Origin: Adiantum capillus-veneris
Lineage: Eukaryota; Streptophyta; Polypodiopsida; Polypodiales; Pteridaceae
Length of the DNA stretch: 64,000 bases
Assembly (NCBI GenBank): GCA_014529385.2
Contig: CM043958.1
Span: 152,675,293-152,739,292 of the forward strand
Direction: 5' to 3'
How positions within the stretch are numbered: position 1 is the first letter of the stretch; every line of letters starts with the position of its first letter. The notes beneath the pieces are model-generated. The model was not told where the DNA came from, ran no database searches, and worked only from the letters and a program-made list of their open reading frames with translations. A program made the position numbers and the translations under genes. Of this stretch, positions 1 to 12,858 are shown one piece after another.

Positions 1-2123
1 AGAATCCATTTTTATGCTTTGGTGATCATTGTGGAGCACAAATCTGTGGCCAAGTAATTGGTGTCTCCAAAGCCATAAAAGGTAATGATACTATACAGAG
101 TGTGAGCTTTGTAGCACCTTCAACTCATGTGTGAATCTTCTATCCATATCATCTTCCTAGCCATGTGTGCAAAGCCCATGTGAAAGATACATGAATCCTA
201 GTCAACATCCCATGTGGTATATAAGAATATTATGATGTCTCTTTGTTCTTATCTGGAGATCGCATCTAGCTCTACAAAACAGACATTTGTTGTACAACTT
301 TTTGCATCATAAATAAAGTCTATTTTTCAACCATCTCCTTTGTATATTGAGCCCTCAATGAGTCACTAGATTATGTATACATAACTATGTGTAAGTTATG
401 AAAAAACACTAAGTACCCAACACAACTTAATTTGGTATCAAAGTCATTAGCTAGATTAGCACTTCTCAATCTAATTAGATCCTAGGAATTCTCTATGCTA
501 GATTTCATTGACAAATCTTCTTGGCCATTGCAATCGCTAATTCAACACCCCTTTGTATCTACATAATCAAACTACATTACATAATTTCTTGCTTTTGAAG
601 CCAATTTGTGATGGGAGGTGTAGGAGTTTAGAACCATTACCCAAAAAGATTCATTAAGAACATGAAATTGTATTAATTGCATACATCCACACATTCTTGA
701 GAGAGTGATTAAGTATTTCTTGTTCATCAATAAGATCAACTTTGTTCACTGTTTTGAATAGTTCCGATTTTGGGGTGGATTTTGCTTGATTGCATTAGAA
801 AATCAAAAATCTTGCTACAATTAGTGATTGTGTGTGCATTTAGCCATTTGAACTAGCTTTCAAATGAATGCTTAGTCTCTAATTTTTTTAGAGAGGATTG
901 GAAGCAAAAATCATTTCTTTCAAAATTGGTGTGCGTGTTTGTGTGCACTTGGAGACTTTGGTGATAGGAGCATAGCTTGACACTCCTGATTTATCGGCTA
1001 TTGCTACTATGTGGCCTTACCCAAGTTACTCGCCCTAATTTAACTTGCAAGTTTCTGTCTCTAACGTGGGCTCCACTAGAGTCATAATTGATTGCATCAA
1101 ATCCTGACATGCACACCATCTACCCTTGTATTTCGCCTCGCTGTTTGCAATAAGCATACACTGCACCTATCGCTTTGATCATTGGGTCTACCCCAATTGT
1201 GCTTTTTGCACGCTGTAACTCTTGCTCCACAAGATCTATAGCATTGTCTCAACTCTCCATGTATTGCTTATGTTGCCAATTTCGTAACCATCTCAAAGCC
1301 TTGCGTTCAACTGACCTTGACTCCCAACACGCATGTATTTGTTTTGACTAGATTATTTGCTAGTTGCTCAACATAATCTTTTTTGTACTCTATGCCACGT
1401 GCAGTCCATGCTAGCTTGCACCTACCATGTCTAACCATCTCTTAAATGGTGTGTCATTTTTGCCACATCATATTCTTAAAAGTCTCTGTGGTCCTTGTTC
1501 CCATTACTACATCTAGTGACAATTCAACAGCCAAGGATCTCACTCTTGGAAAATAAAATGAAGGTTTACTTAATGCAAAAGCCATTGTGGTCTATCGTTG
1601 AGGGGCGAAGAGTACAAAGAAGGCAACACGATACAATGTACAACTAAGGATAAGCAAGCTCAATGTCTTGTTTACTTCACTCCATGATGATAAATTTATG
1701 CAATATCATGACAATTGCACCATTGCATACAACACATGGATCACCTTAGAGAGGCGTTTTTAGAGTTATTGACAAGAATTCCAAGATTGTATTGAAAATA
1801 AAACTCCATTATCTCCTTGCAATTGGAAAGATAAATTTAATATCGATTAAGTAGGCATTCATCCAAGAGTGATAATAATACCCAGGTAAAATTCTCTTCT
1901 CCTTTTTTAAACATCTTTCTCAGGACATAATTTGGATGATCCATTGTAAGAATTCATTGATTGCGAGTTGGCTAGAGGCTTTCTTTTGGCATGGAGACAA
2001 TCCCAAGAAAGGATTTCCTACCTAGGATATTGGCCACTAAATTATCTATCCCTTTTATGTACTTGCTCTCAAAATCGTATTCTTTCAGAGTGACCTCCAT
2101 ATCTGTTGAGGTCAGTTTGGGTT
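1..2123 (+). repeat. Array unit 1
   Basis: LTR-like part about 100-425, PBS-like TGGTATCAAAG at 433, TG slot unexpanded near 930. The stretch between the middle part and gag is deleted (junction near 1520). Copia gag remnant about 1520-1870; antisense RNase H piece about 1950 into the next unit. Confidence 0.8.
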
Positions 2124-3968
2124 AGAATCCATTTTTATGCTTTGGTGATCATTGTGGAGCACAAATCTGTGGCCAAGTAATTGGTGTCTCGAAAGCTATA
2201 AAAGGTAATGATACTATATAGGGTGTGAGCTTTGTAGCACCTTCAACTCATGTGTGAATCTTCCTCCATATCATCTTCCTAGCCAGCACAACTTAATTTG
2301 GTATCAAAGCCATTAGCTAGATTAGCACTTCTCAATCTAATTAGATCCTAGGAATTCTCTATGCTAGATTTCATTGACAAATCTTCTTGGCCATTGCAAT
2401 CGCTAATTCAACACCCCTTTGTATGTACATAATCAAACTACATTACATAATTTCCTGCTTTTGAAGCTAATTTGTGATGGGAGGTGTAGGAATTTAGACC
2501 CATTACCCAAAAAGATTGATTAAGAACATGAAATTGTATTAGTTGCATACATCCACACGTTCTTGAGAGAGCAATTAAGTATTTCTTGTTCATCAATAAG
2601 ATCAACTTTGTTCACTTTTTTGAATAGTTCCAATTTTGGGGTGGATTTGGTTTGATTGCATTAGAAAATCAGAAATCTTGCTACAATTAGTCATTGTGTG
2701 TGCATTTAGCCATTTGAACTAGATTTCAAATGAATGCTTAGTCTCTACTTTTTTTAGAGATGATTGGAAGCTAAAATCATTTCTTTCAAAATTTGTGTGC
2801 GTGTTTGTGTGCACTTGGACACTTTGGTGATAGGAGCATAGCTTGCCACTCCTGATTTATCGGCTATTGGTACTACATAGCCTTACCCAAGTTACTCGCC
2901 CTAATTTAACTTGCAAGTTTCCGCCTCTAACCTGGGCTCCAATAGAGTCATAATTGATTGCATCAAATCCTGACATGCACACCATCTCCCCTTGTATTTG
3001 ACCTCACTGTTTGCAATAAGCATGCACTGCACCTATTGCTTTGATCATTGGGTCCCACCCCAATTGTGCTTTTTGCGCGCTGTAACTCTTGCTCCACAAG
3101 ATCTATAGCATTGTATGAACTCTCCATGTACTTCTTATGCTGCCAATTTTGCAACCATCTCAAAGCCTTGCGTTCAGCCGACCTTAACTCCCAACACGCA
3201 CGTATTTGTTTTGACTTGATTATTTGCTAGTTGCTCAACATAATCTCTTGTGGACTCTATGCCACGTGCAGTCCATGCTACTTGCACCTGCCATCTCTAA
3301 CCATCTCTTAAATGGTGTGCCCTTTTTGCCACATTATATTCTTAAAAGTATCTATGGTTCTTGTTCCCATTACTATATCTAGTGATACATTTCTTTTTGG
3401 TAAGGCTAATTCTCCACCTCGCTTTGCCATTATAAGAATATCATCAAGGCTATCCTTTTCAGAATGCAACTTTCCACTTCCTCGTAAAACAACAATTAAG
3501 CACTTAGTCCAAGCACCCATTCAGACACTACCATTGATCAAGACCATCAAATATTTGAGTGTGAATTCATTATAGCGGCCAAAAAGGGGATAAACTTTGA
3601 ACATCAAGCAATAACGGCTTCAAATAAGTGTTTACCATTGTAAAATATATATTTATGTTTCTTGAAATTTCAAATAATATTGGTTAAGTAGGCATTCATC
3701 CAGGAGTGATAATAATACCCAAATAAAATTCTCTTCTCCTTTTTTAGACATCTTTTTGAGGACATAATTTGGATAATCGATTTTAAGAATTCTTCCATTG
3801 GGAGTTGGCTAGAGGTTTGATTGGCATGGAGACAATCCCAAGAAAGGATTTCCTACCTAGGATATTGGCCACTAAATTATCTTTCCCTTTTATGTACTTG
3901 CTTTCAAAATCATATTCTTTCAAAGAGACCTCCATATCCTTTGCCTCATGTAGAGATCAACTTGGGTT
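2124..3968 (+). repeat. Array unit 2
   Basis: Lacks about 210 bp of the LTR-like part (junction near 2283). PBS at 2299. Middle part about 2840-3670. The gag stretch is deleted (junction near 3675), so the RNase H piece follows directly. Confidence 0.8.
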
Positions 3969-4045
3969 AGAATCCATTTTTATGCTTTGGTGATCATTGT
4001 TGAGCACAAATATGTGGCCAAGTAATTGGTGTCTCAAAAGCTATA
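3730..4045 (-). pseudogene. Ty3/gypsy RNase H remnant (best example in the array)
   Basis: Read on the minus strand, about 4045 to 3810 is one frame with a single stop. It has the gypsy RNase H motifs: RHQLLGH (family usually RHYLLG), then NDHQSIK (usually TDHQSLK), and after a short gap KEYDFESKYIKGKDNLVANI, matching the YDFEIxYxPGKxNxVADALSR end of the domain. RNase H removes the RNA strand during reverse transcription. The D of ND(H) is kept, but the final ADALSR has become ANILGR. Copies of this piece span every unit boundary. It lies antisense to the copia gag beside it, so the unit joins two elements tail to tail. It is certainly not functional. Confidence 0.8.
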
Positions 4046-6149
4046 AAAGGTAATGATACTATATAGGGTATGAGCTTTGTAGCACCTTCAACTCATGTGG
4101 GAATATTCTCTCCATATCATTATCCTAGCCATGTGTGCAAAGCCCATGTGAAAGATATATGAATCCTAGTCAACATCCCATGTGGTAGATAAGAATATTA
4201 TGATGTCACTTTGTTCTTATCTGGAGATCACATCTAGCTCTACAAAACAACCAATTGTTGTACAACTTTTTGCATCATAAATCAAGTTTATTTTTCAACC
4301 ATCTCCTTTGTATATTGAGCTCTCAATGAGTCACTAGATTATGTAAAAATTAACTATGTGTAAGTTATTATAAAACACTAAGTACCCATCAAAACTTAAT
4401 TTGGTATCAAAGCCATTAGCTAGATTAGCACTACTCAATCTAATTAGATCCTAGGAATTCTCTATGCTAGATTTCATTGACAAATGTTCTTGGCCATTGC
4501 AGTTGCTAATTCAACACCCCTTTGTATCTACATAATTAAAGTATATTACATAATTTCCTTCTTTTGAAGCTGATTTGTGATGGGAGGTGTAGGAGTTTAG
4601 AACCATTACCCAAAAAGATTCATTAAGAACATGAAATTGTATTAATTGCATACATCGATTAAGTATTTTTGTTCACCAATAAGATCGCCTTTGTTCACTT
4701 TTTTGAATGCTTCCAACTGTGGGGTGGATTTTGCTTGATTGCATTAGAAAATCAAAAATCTGGCTATGATAAGTGATTATGTGTGCGTTTAGCCATTTAA
4801 ACTAGCGTTCAAATGAATGCTTAGTTTCTATTAGAGATGATTAGAAGCAAAAATCATTTCTTTCAAAATTGGTGTGCGTGTTTGCGAACTTGGACAATTT
4901 GGTGATAGGAGCATAGCTTGACACTCCTGATTTATTGGCTATTGCTACATAGCCTTACCCAAGTTACTCACCCTAATTTAATTTGTTAGTTTTCGTCTCT
5001 AACCTGGGCTCCATTAGAGTCATAATTGATTGCATCGAATCCTTGTATTTCACCTCGCTATTTGCAATAAGCACGCACTGCACATGTTGCTTTGATCATT
5101 GGGTCCTACCTCAATTATGCTTTTTGCACGCTGTAACTTTTGCTCCACAAGATCTATAGCATTGTCTTAACTCTCCATGTATTGCTTATGCTGTCAATTT
5201 CACAACCATCTCAAAGCCTTGCATTCAGCCAACCGTGACTCCCAACACGCACCTATTTGTTTTGACTAGATTATTTGCTAGTTGCTCAACATAATCTCTT
5301 GTGTACTCTATGCCATGTGCAATCCATGGCTACCTTGCATCTACCATGTCTAACCATCTCTTAAATGGTATGTCCTTTTTGCCACATCATATTCATTAAA
5401 GCTCTGTGGTCCTTGATCCCATTACTACATCTAGTGACACATTTCTACTTGGTAAAGCTAATTTTCCACCTCGCTTGTTGCCATTTTAAGAATATTATCA
5501 AGGCCCTCCTTTTCAAATACAATTTTTCACTTCCTCATAAAACAACACTTAAGTACTTAGTCCAAGCACCCATTTAGACACTACCATTGATCAAAACTAT
5601 CAAATATTTGAGTGTGAATTCTTTATGGCAGCCAAAAACGAGATAAACTTTGAACATCAAGCAATAAGGGCTTCAAATATGTGTTTACCATTGTAAAATT
5701 TATATTTATGTTTCTTGAAATTTCAAATAACATATGCTATATCGATCACACATGGTGATAATTTTCAATTGATGTAACTTGTACATGGATCACCTTAGAG
5801 AGGCATTTTTGGAGTTATTGCCACGAATTCCAAGATTGCATTGAAAATAAAACTCTATGATCTCCTTGCGATTGGAAAGATAAATTCAATGTCGGTTAAA
5901 TAGGCATTTATCCAGGCGTGATAATAATACCCAGATAAAAATCTCTTTTTCTTTTTTAAACATCTTTCTGAGGAAATAATTTGGATGATCCATTGTAAGA
6001 ATTCTTCCATTGGGAGTTGGCATGGAGACAATCGCAAGAAAGGATTTCCTACCTAGGATATTGGCCACTAAATTATGTTTCCTTTCAAAATCATATTCTT
6101 TCAAAGTGACGTCCATATCGTTTGCCTCATGGACAGATCAGCTTGGGTT
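3969..6149 (+). repeat. Array unit 3
   Basis: LTR-like part about 4070-4395 with PBS at 4402. TG slot short (near 4880). Only the second half of the gag remnant is left (about 5780-5905), followed by the antisense RNase H piece. Confidence 0.8.
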
Positions 6150-7039
6150 AGAATCCATTTTTATGCTTTGGTGATCATTGTTGAACACAAATCTGTGGCC
6201 AAGTAATTGGTGTCTCCACAGCTATAAAAGGTAATGATACTATATAGGGTATGAGCTTTGTAGCACCTTCAACTCATGTGTGAAATCCCATGTGAAAGAT
6301 ATATGAATCCTAGTCAACATCCCATGTGGTAGATAAGAATATTATGATGTCACTTTGTTCTTATCTGGAGATCGCATCTAGCTCTATAAAACATACATTT
6401 GTTGTATAACTATTTGCATCATAAATCAAGTCTATTTTTCAACCATCTCCTTTGTATATTGAGCTCTCAATGAGTCACTAGATTATGTATACATTAACTA
6501 TGTGTAAGCTATGAAAAAATACTAAGTACCCAACACAACTTAATTTGGTATCAAAGCATTAGCTAGATTAGCACTTCTCAATCTAATTAGATCCTAAGAA
6601 TTCTCTATGCTAGATTTCATTGAAAAATCTTCTTAGCCATTGCAATTGCTAATTCAACAACCCTTTGTATCTACAAAATTAAACTACATTACATAATTTC
6701 CTTCTTTTGATGCCAATTTGTGATGGGAAGTGTAGGAGTTTAGAACCATTACTCACAAAGATTGATTAAGAATATGAAATTGTATTCATTGCATACATCC
6801 ACATGTTCTTGAGAGAGCCATTAAGTATTTTTTGTTCATCAATAAGATCGACTTTGTTCACTTTTTTGAATGCTTCCAATTTTGAGGTGGATTTTGCTTG
6901 ATTGCATTAGAAAATCACAATTTTTTCTCCACTTAGTGATTGTGTGTGCGTTTAGAATTTTGAACTAGCTTTCAAATGAATGCTTACTCTATATTTTTTT
7001 AGAGATGATTGGAAACAAAAATTAATTCTTTTAAAATTG

Positions 7040-7041
<2 letters not shown>

Positions 7042-7072
<31 letters not shown>
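7042..7072. repeat. (TG)n microsatellite in the unit TG slot
   Basis: Uninterrupted TG run at the slot between CAAAATTGG and GCACTTGGACAC. The same slot is expanded at 13442-13466, 15975-15997, 20255-20281, 31761-31797 and 33506-33536, and short near 930, 2810, 4880 and 9355. Confidence 0.95.
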
Positions 7073-7075
<3 letters not shown>

Positions 7076-8082
7076 ACTTGGACACTTTGGTGATAGGAGC
7101 ATAGCTTGACACTCCTGAGTTATCAACTATTGCTATGGAGCCTTACCCAAGTTACTCGCCCTAATTTAACTTGCAAGTTTCCGTCTCTAACCTGGGCGCT
7201 AGGTCATAATTGATCCCATCAAATCCAAACATGCACACTATCTTCCCTTGTATTTGGCCTTGCTATTTGCAATAAGCATGCACTGCACCTGTTGCTTAGA
7301 TCATTGGGTCCCATCCCAATGGTGATTTTTGTGTGCTGTAACTCTTGCTCCACAAGATCTATAGCATTGTTTCAACTCTCCATGTATTGGTTATGCTGTG
7401 AATTTAAGCAACCATCTCAAAGCCTTGCGTCAGCCAACCTGGACTAGATTACTTGCTAATTGCTCGACATAATCTCTCGTGTCCTCTATGCCACGTGTAG
7501 TCCATGGCACACTTGCACTTGCCATGTCTAATCATCTCTTAAATGTTGTTTCCTTTTTGCCACATAATATTCTAAAATTGTCTGTGTGGTCCTTCTTCCC
7601 ATTACTACATCTAGTGACACGTTTCTACTTGGTAAGGCTAATTTTCCACCTCGCTTGTTGCCATTATAAGAATATCATCAAGGCCCTCCTTTTCAAAATG
7701 CAACTTTCCACTTCCTCGTAAAACAACGCTTAAGCACTTAGTCCAAGCGCCCATTCAGACACTACCATTGATCAAAACCATCAAATATTTGAGTGTGAAC
7801 TCTTTAGGGTGGCCAAAAAGGGGGATAAACTTTGAACATCAAGCAATAAGGTCTTGAATTAAGTGTTTACCATTGTAAAATTTATGTTTATGTTCCTTGA
7901 AATTTCAAATAACATATGCTATATCTATCACACATGGTGATGATTTTAGATTGATGTAACTTGCACATGAGAATTAGGTTATGCCGATCAAATTGATAAG
8001 ACCTTCCTCTCTATCTCTCTCTACATGCAAAGGGACACCGTCATTGGGGCAAGGGGGAGAGATACAAGTATTCACAATTCAA

Positions 8083-8390
8083 CGGCCAAGGATTTCACAC
8101 TTGGAAAATAAAAATAAAGGTTTACTTAATGCAAAAGCCACTGTGATATATCGTTGAGGGGCAAAGAGTACAAAAAAGGCAAAGCTTGATACAATATACA
8201 ACTAAAGATGAGCAAGCTCAATGTCTTGCTTAATTGAATCCATGATACATTTTTGCAATATTATGACAATTGCACCATTGCATACAACACATGGATCACC
8301 TTGGAGAGACATTTTTGGATTGAAAATAAAACTCTATGATCTCCTTGCGATCGAAAATATAAATTTAATATCGGTTAAGTGGGCATTCAC
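8083..8390 (+). pseudogene. Ty1/copia gag (UBN2-like) remnant, unit 4
   Basis: Translation gives the start of a copia-type gag (NGQGF-HTWKIKIKVYLMQK), similar to the usual NGxNYxTWKxxMxxYL motif. After frame breaks a second block reads YNTW, then the ITLE..F motif. Stops and frameshifts occur throughout. Equivalent remnants are at about 1520-1870, 10385-10730, 12245-12590, 14470-14815, 18735-19080 and 21660-22020. Confidence 0.7.
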
Positions 8391-8675
8391 CCAAGAGTGA
8401 TGATAATACCCATGTAAAATTCTCTTCTCCTTATTTAAACATCTGTCTAAGGACATATTTGGATAATTCATTGTATTAAGAATTCATCCATTGGAGTTGG
8501 CTAGAGGTTTGCTTGGCATGGAGACAATCCCAAGAAAGAATATTGGCCACTAAATTATCCTACCTAGGATATTGGCCACTAAATTATCTTTCCCTTTTAT
8601 GTACTTGCTCTGAAAATCATATTCTTTCAAAGTGACCTCCATATCCTTTGCCTCATGTTGAGGTCACGTTGGGTT

Positions 8676-10993
8676 AGAATCCATTTTTATGCTTGGGTGA
8701 TCGTTGTTGAGCATCTAGCTCTACAAAACAGACATTTGTTGTACAACTTTTTGCATCATAAATCAAGTCTATTTTTCAACCATCTCCTTTGTATATTGAG
8801 CTCTCAATGAGTCACTAGATTATGTATCATTAACTATGTGTAAGTTAGGAAAAAACACTAAGTAGTCAACACAACTTAATTTGGTATCAAAGCCATTAGC
8901 TAGATTAGCACTTCTCAATCTAATTAGATCCTAAGAATTGTCTATGCTAGATTTCATTGACAAATTTTCTTAGCCATTGCAATTGCTAATTCAACACCCC
9001 TTTTTATATACATAATTAAAGTAAATTTGTGATGGGAGGTGTAGGAGTTTAGAACCATTACCCAAAGAAATTGATTAAGAATATGAAATTGTATTAATTG
9101 CATACATCCGGATACACATTCTTGAGTGAGCAATTAAGTATTTTTTGTTCATCAATAAGATCAACTTTGTTCACTTTTTTGAATGCTTCCAACTTTGTGG
9201 TGGATTTTGCTTGATTGCATTAGAAAATCAGAAATGTTGCTGCAATTAGTGATTGTGTGTGCGTTTAGCCTTTTGAACTAGCTTTCAAATGAATGCTTAG
9301 TCTTTATTGTTTAGAGATGATTGGAAGCAAAAATCATTTCTTTCAAAATTGGTGTGTCTGTGCGTGCACTTGGACACTTTGGTGATAGGAGCATAGCTTG
9401 ATACTCATAATTTATCGGCTATTGCTACATAGCCTTACCCAAGTTACTCGCCCTAATTTAACTTCAAAGTTTCCGTCTCTAACCTTGGCTCCACTAGAGT
9501 CATAATTGATTGCATCAAATCTTGACATGCACACCACCTCCCCTTGTATTTGGCCTCGCTATTTGCAATAAGCATGCATTGCTGCCATTACTTTGATCAC
9601 TGGGTCCAACCCCAATCATGCTTTTGCATGCTATAAATCTTGCTCCACAAGATCTATAACATTGTCTCAACTCTCCATGTATTGCTTATGCTGTCAATTT
9701 AAGCAATCATCTCAAAGCCGTGTTCAGCCGACCTTGACTCTTAACAGGCACCTATTTGTTTTGACTTGATTACTTGCTAGTTGCTCGACATAATCTCTTG
9801 TGTAGTCTATGCCACGTGTAGTACATGGCACACTTGCACCTGCCATGTCTAACCATCTCTTAAATGGTGTGTCCTTTTTGCCACATCATATTCTTAAAAG
9901 TCTCTGTGGTCCTTGTTTCCATTACTACATCTAGTTACACATTTCTACTTGGTAAGCCTGATTTTCCACCTCGCATGTTGCCATTATGAGAATATCATCA
10001 AGACCCTCATGCAACTTTCCTCTTCCTCATAAAACAACACTTAAGCACTTAGTCCAAGCGCCCATTCAGACACTACTATTGATAAAAACCATGAAACATT
10101 TGAGTGTGAATTCTTTATGGCAGCCAAAAAGGGGATAAACTTTGAACATCAAGCAATAAGGGCTTCAAATAAGTGTTTACCGTTGTAATATTTACATTTA
10201 TGTTTCTTAAAAGTTCAAATAACATATGCTATATCTATCACACATGGTGATAATTTTAGATTCATGTAACTTGCACATGAGAATTAGATTATGCCGATCA
10301 AATTGGTAAGACCTTCCTCTCTATATCTCTCTACATGCAAAGGGACACCGTCATTGGGGCGGGGGGGGGGGAGATAAAAATATTCACAATTCAACGGCCA
10401 AGGATTTCACACTTGGAAAATAAAAATAAACGTTTTCTTAATGCAAAAGCCACTGTGGTCTATCGTTGAGGGGTGAAGAGTACATAAAAAAGGCAAAGGT
10501 TGATACAATATACAACTAAAAATGAGCAAGCTCCATGTCTTGTTTACTTCACTCCATGATAAATTTGTGCAATATCATGAAACATTGCATACAACACATG
10601 GATCACCTTAGAGAGGCGTTTTGGAGTTATTTCCAAGAATTCCAAGATTGCATTGAAAATAAAACTCTATGATCTCCTTGCGATTCGAAAGATAAATCTA
10701 ATATCACTTAAGTAGGCATTGATCCAAGAGTGATAATAATACCTAGGTAAAATTCTCTTCTCCTTTTTTTAAACATTTCTCTGAGGACATAATTTGGATG
10801 ATCCATTGTAAGAATTCATTCATTGGGAGTTGGCTAGAGGTTTGCTTGGCATGGAGACAATCCCAAGAAAGAATTTCCTACCTAGGATATTGGCCTCTAA
10901 ATTATCTTTCCCTTTTATGTACTTGCTCTCAAAATCGTATTCTTTCAAAGTGACCTCTATATGCTTCACCTCATGTTGAGGTCAGCTTCGGTT
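8676..10993 (+). repeat. Array unit 5
   Basis: About 200 bp of the LTR-like part are missing (junction near 8715). PBS 8882; TG slot short; G-run 10361-10371; gag remnant about 10385-10730; then antisense RNase H sequence. Confidence 0.8.
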
Positions 10994-12858
10994 AGAATCC
11001 ATTTTTATGCTTTGGTGATCATTGTTGACCACAAATCTCTGGCCAAGTAATTGGCGTCTCCAAAGCTATAAAAGGTAATGATAATAGGGTGTAAGCTTTT
11101 TAGCACCTTCAACTCATGTGTGAATCTTCCCTCCACATCATCATCCTAGCCATGTGTGCAAAGCCTACGTGAAAGATATATGAATCCTAGTCAACATCCC
11201 ATGCGGTAGATAAGAAATTTATTATGTCACTTTGTTCTTATGTGGAGATCGCATCTAGATCTACAAAACCATCAAGGTCCTCCTTTTCAAAATTCAACAT
11301 TCCACTTCCTCATAAAACAACACTTAAGCACTTAGTCCAAGCACCCATTCAAACACTACCATTGATCAAAACCATCAAATATTTGAGTGTGAATTCTTTA
11401 TGGCGGCCAAAAAGGGAATATACTTTGAACATCAAGCAATAAGGGCTTCAAATAAGTGTTACCATTGTAAAATTTATATGTATGTTTCTTGAAATTTCAA
11501 AAAAGATATGCTATATATATATATATATATATATATCACACATGGTGATAATATTAGCCATTATAAGAATATCATCAAGGTCCTCCTTCTTAAAATGCAA
11601 CATTCCACTTCTTCGTAAAACAACACTTAAGCACTTAGTCCAAGCACCCATTCAAACACTACCATTGATCAAAACCATCAAATATTTGAGTGTGAATTCT
11701 TTATGGCGCCCAAAAGGGGATAAACTTTGACCATCAAGCAATAAGGACTTCAAATAAGTGTTTACCATTGTAAGATTTATGTTTATGTTTCTTGGAATTT
11801 CAAATAACATATGCTACATCTATCACACATGGTGATAATTTTAGCCATTATAAGAATATCATCAAGGTCCTCCTTTTCAAAATACAACATTCCACTTCCT
11901 CGTAAAACAATACTTAAGCACTTAGTCCAAGCTCCCATTCACACACTACCATTGATCAAAACCATCAAATATCTGAGTGTGGCCAAAATGGGGATAAACT
12001 TTGAACATCAAGCAATAAGGGCTTCAAATAAGTGTTTACCATTGTAAAATTTATATTTATGTTTCTTGAAATTTCAAATAACATATGCTATATCTGTCAC
12101 ATAGGGTGATAATTTTAGATTCATGTAACTTGCACATGAGAATTAGATTATGCAATCAAATTGGTAAAACCTTCCTCTCTATCTCTCTCTACATGCAAAG
12201 GGACACTGTCATTGCGCCGGTGGGGGGGAGATAAAAATAATCACAATTCAACGGCCAAGGATTTCATACTTGGAAAATAAAAATAAAGGTTTTCTTAATG
12301 CAAAAGCCACTCTGGTCTATCGTTGAGAGCGGCTAAGACTACAAAAAGGCAAAGCTTGATACAATGTACAGCTAAAGATGAGCAAGCTCGATGTTTTGTT
12401 TACTTCACTCCATGATAAATATGCGCAATGTCATGACAATTGCACCATTGCTTACAACAACACATGGATCACCTTAGAGAGGCATTTTAGAGTCATTCTA
12501 AGAATTCAAAGATTGCATTGAAAATAAAACTCTATGATCTCCTTGCGATTGGAAAGATAAATTTAATAATGGTTAAGTAGGCAATTCATCCAAGAGTGAT
12601 AATAATACCTAGGTAAAATTCTCTTCTCCTTTCTTTAACATCTTTCTGAGGACATAAATTTGGATGATCCATTGTAAAAATTCATCCATTGGAGTTGGCT
12701 AGAGGTTTGCTTGGCATGGAGACAATCCCAAGAAAGAATTTCCTACCTAAGATATTGGCCGCTAAATTATCTTTTCCTTTTATGTACTTGCTCTCAAAAT
12801 CATATTCTTTCAAAGTGACCTCCATATCCTTTACCTCATGTTGAGGTCAGCTTGGGTT
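10994..12858 (+). repeat. Array unit 6, PBS-less, with an internal triplication
   Basis: The LTR-like part is joined directly to the middle part near 11269, deleting the PBS and TG slot. Part of the middle is then present three times (see 11270-12113). G-run 12222-12228; gag remnant about 12245-12590. Confidence 0.8.
11270..12113 (+). repeat. Triplicated ~0.3-kb segment inside unit 6
   Basis: Three direct copies begin with CATCAAGGTCCTCC at 11270, 11573 and 11860 (spacings 303 and 287 bp). The first ends in an (AT)n tract at 11511-11536 that the other two lack. The third lacks about 20 bp before the shared GGCCAAAA motif. Confidence 0.9.

Larger units (their letters stand above)
6150..8675 (+). 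repeat. Array unit 4 (longest regular unit)
   Basis: Carries every module: PBS 6546, expanded TG tract 7042-7072, middle part to about 7970, CT slot 7997-8025, gag remnant about 8088-8390, RNase H piece. A direct duplication of about 29 bp lies inside the RNase H piece at 8543-8590. Confidence 0.8.

Noticed and set aside
2963-3163. Minus-strand frame with an EQELQRA stretch, seen again near 16092-16310 and 48328-48513
   Set aside because: It is conserved only as far as the unit is. Frames shift between copies and I cannot link it to a family.
3308-3575. Overlapping plus- and minus-strand frames that recur in the middle of many units (also 11224-12047, 32527-32727, 48714-48983)
   Set aside because: Similar frames recur because the units are copies. 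Both strands are open by chance in places, breaks differ from unit to unit, and no domain is recognisable. Not annotated as genes.
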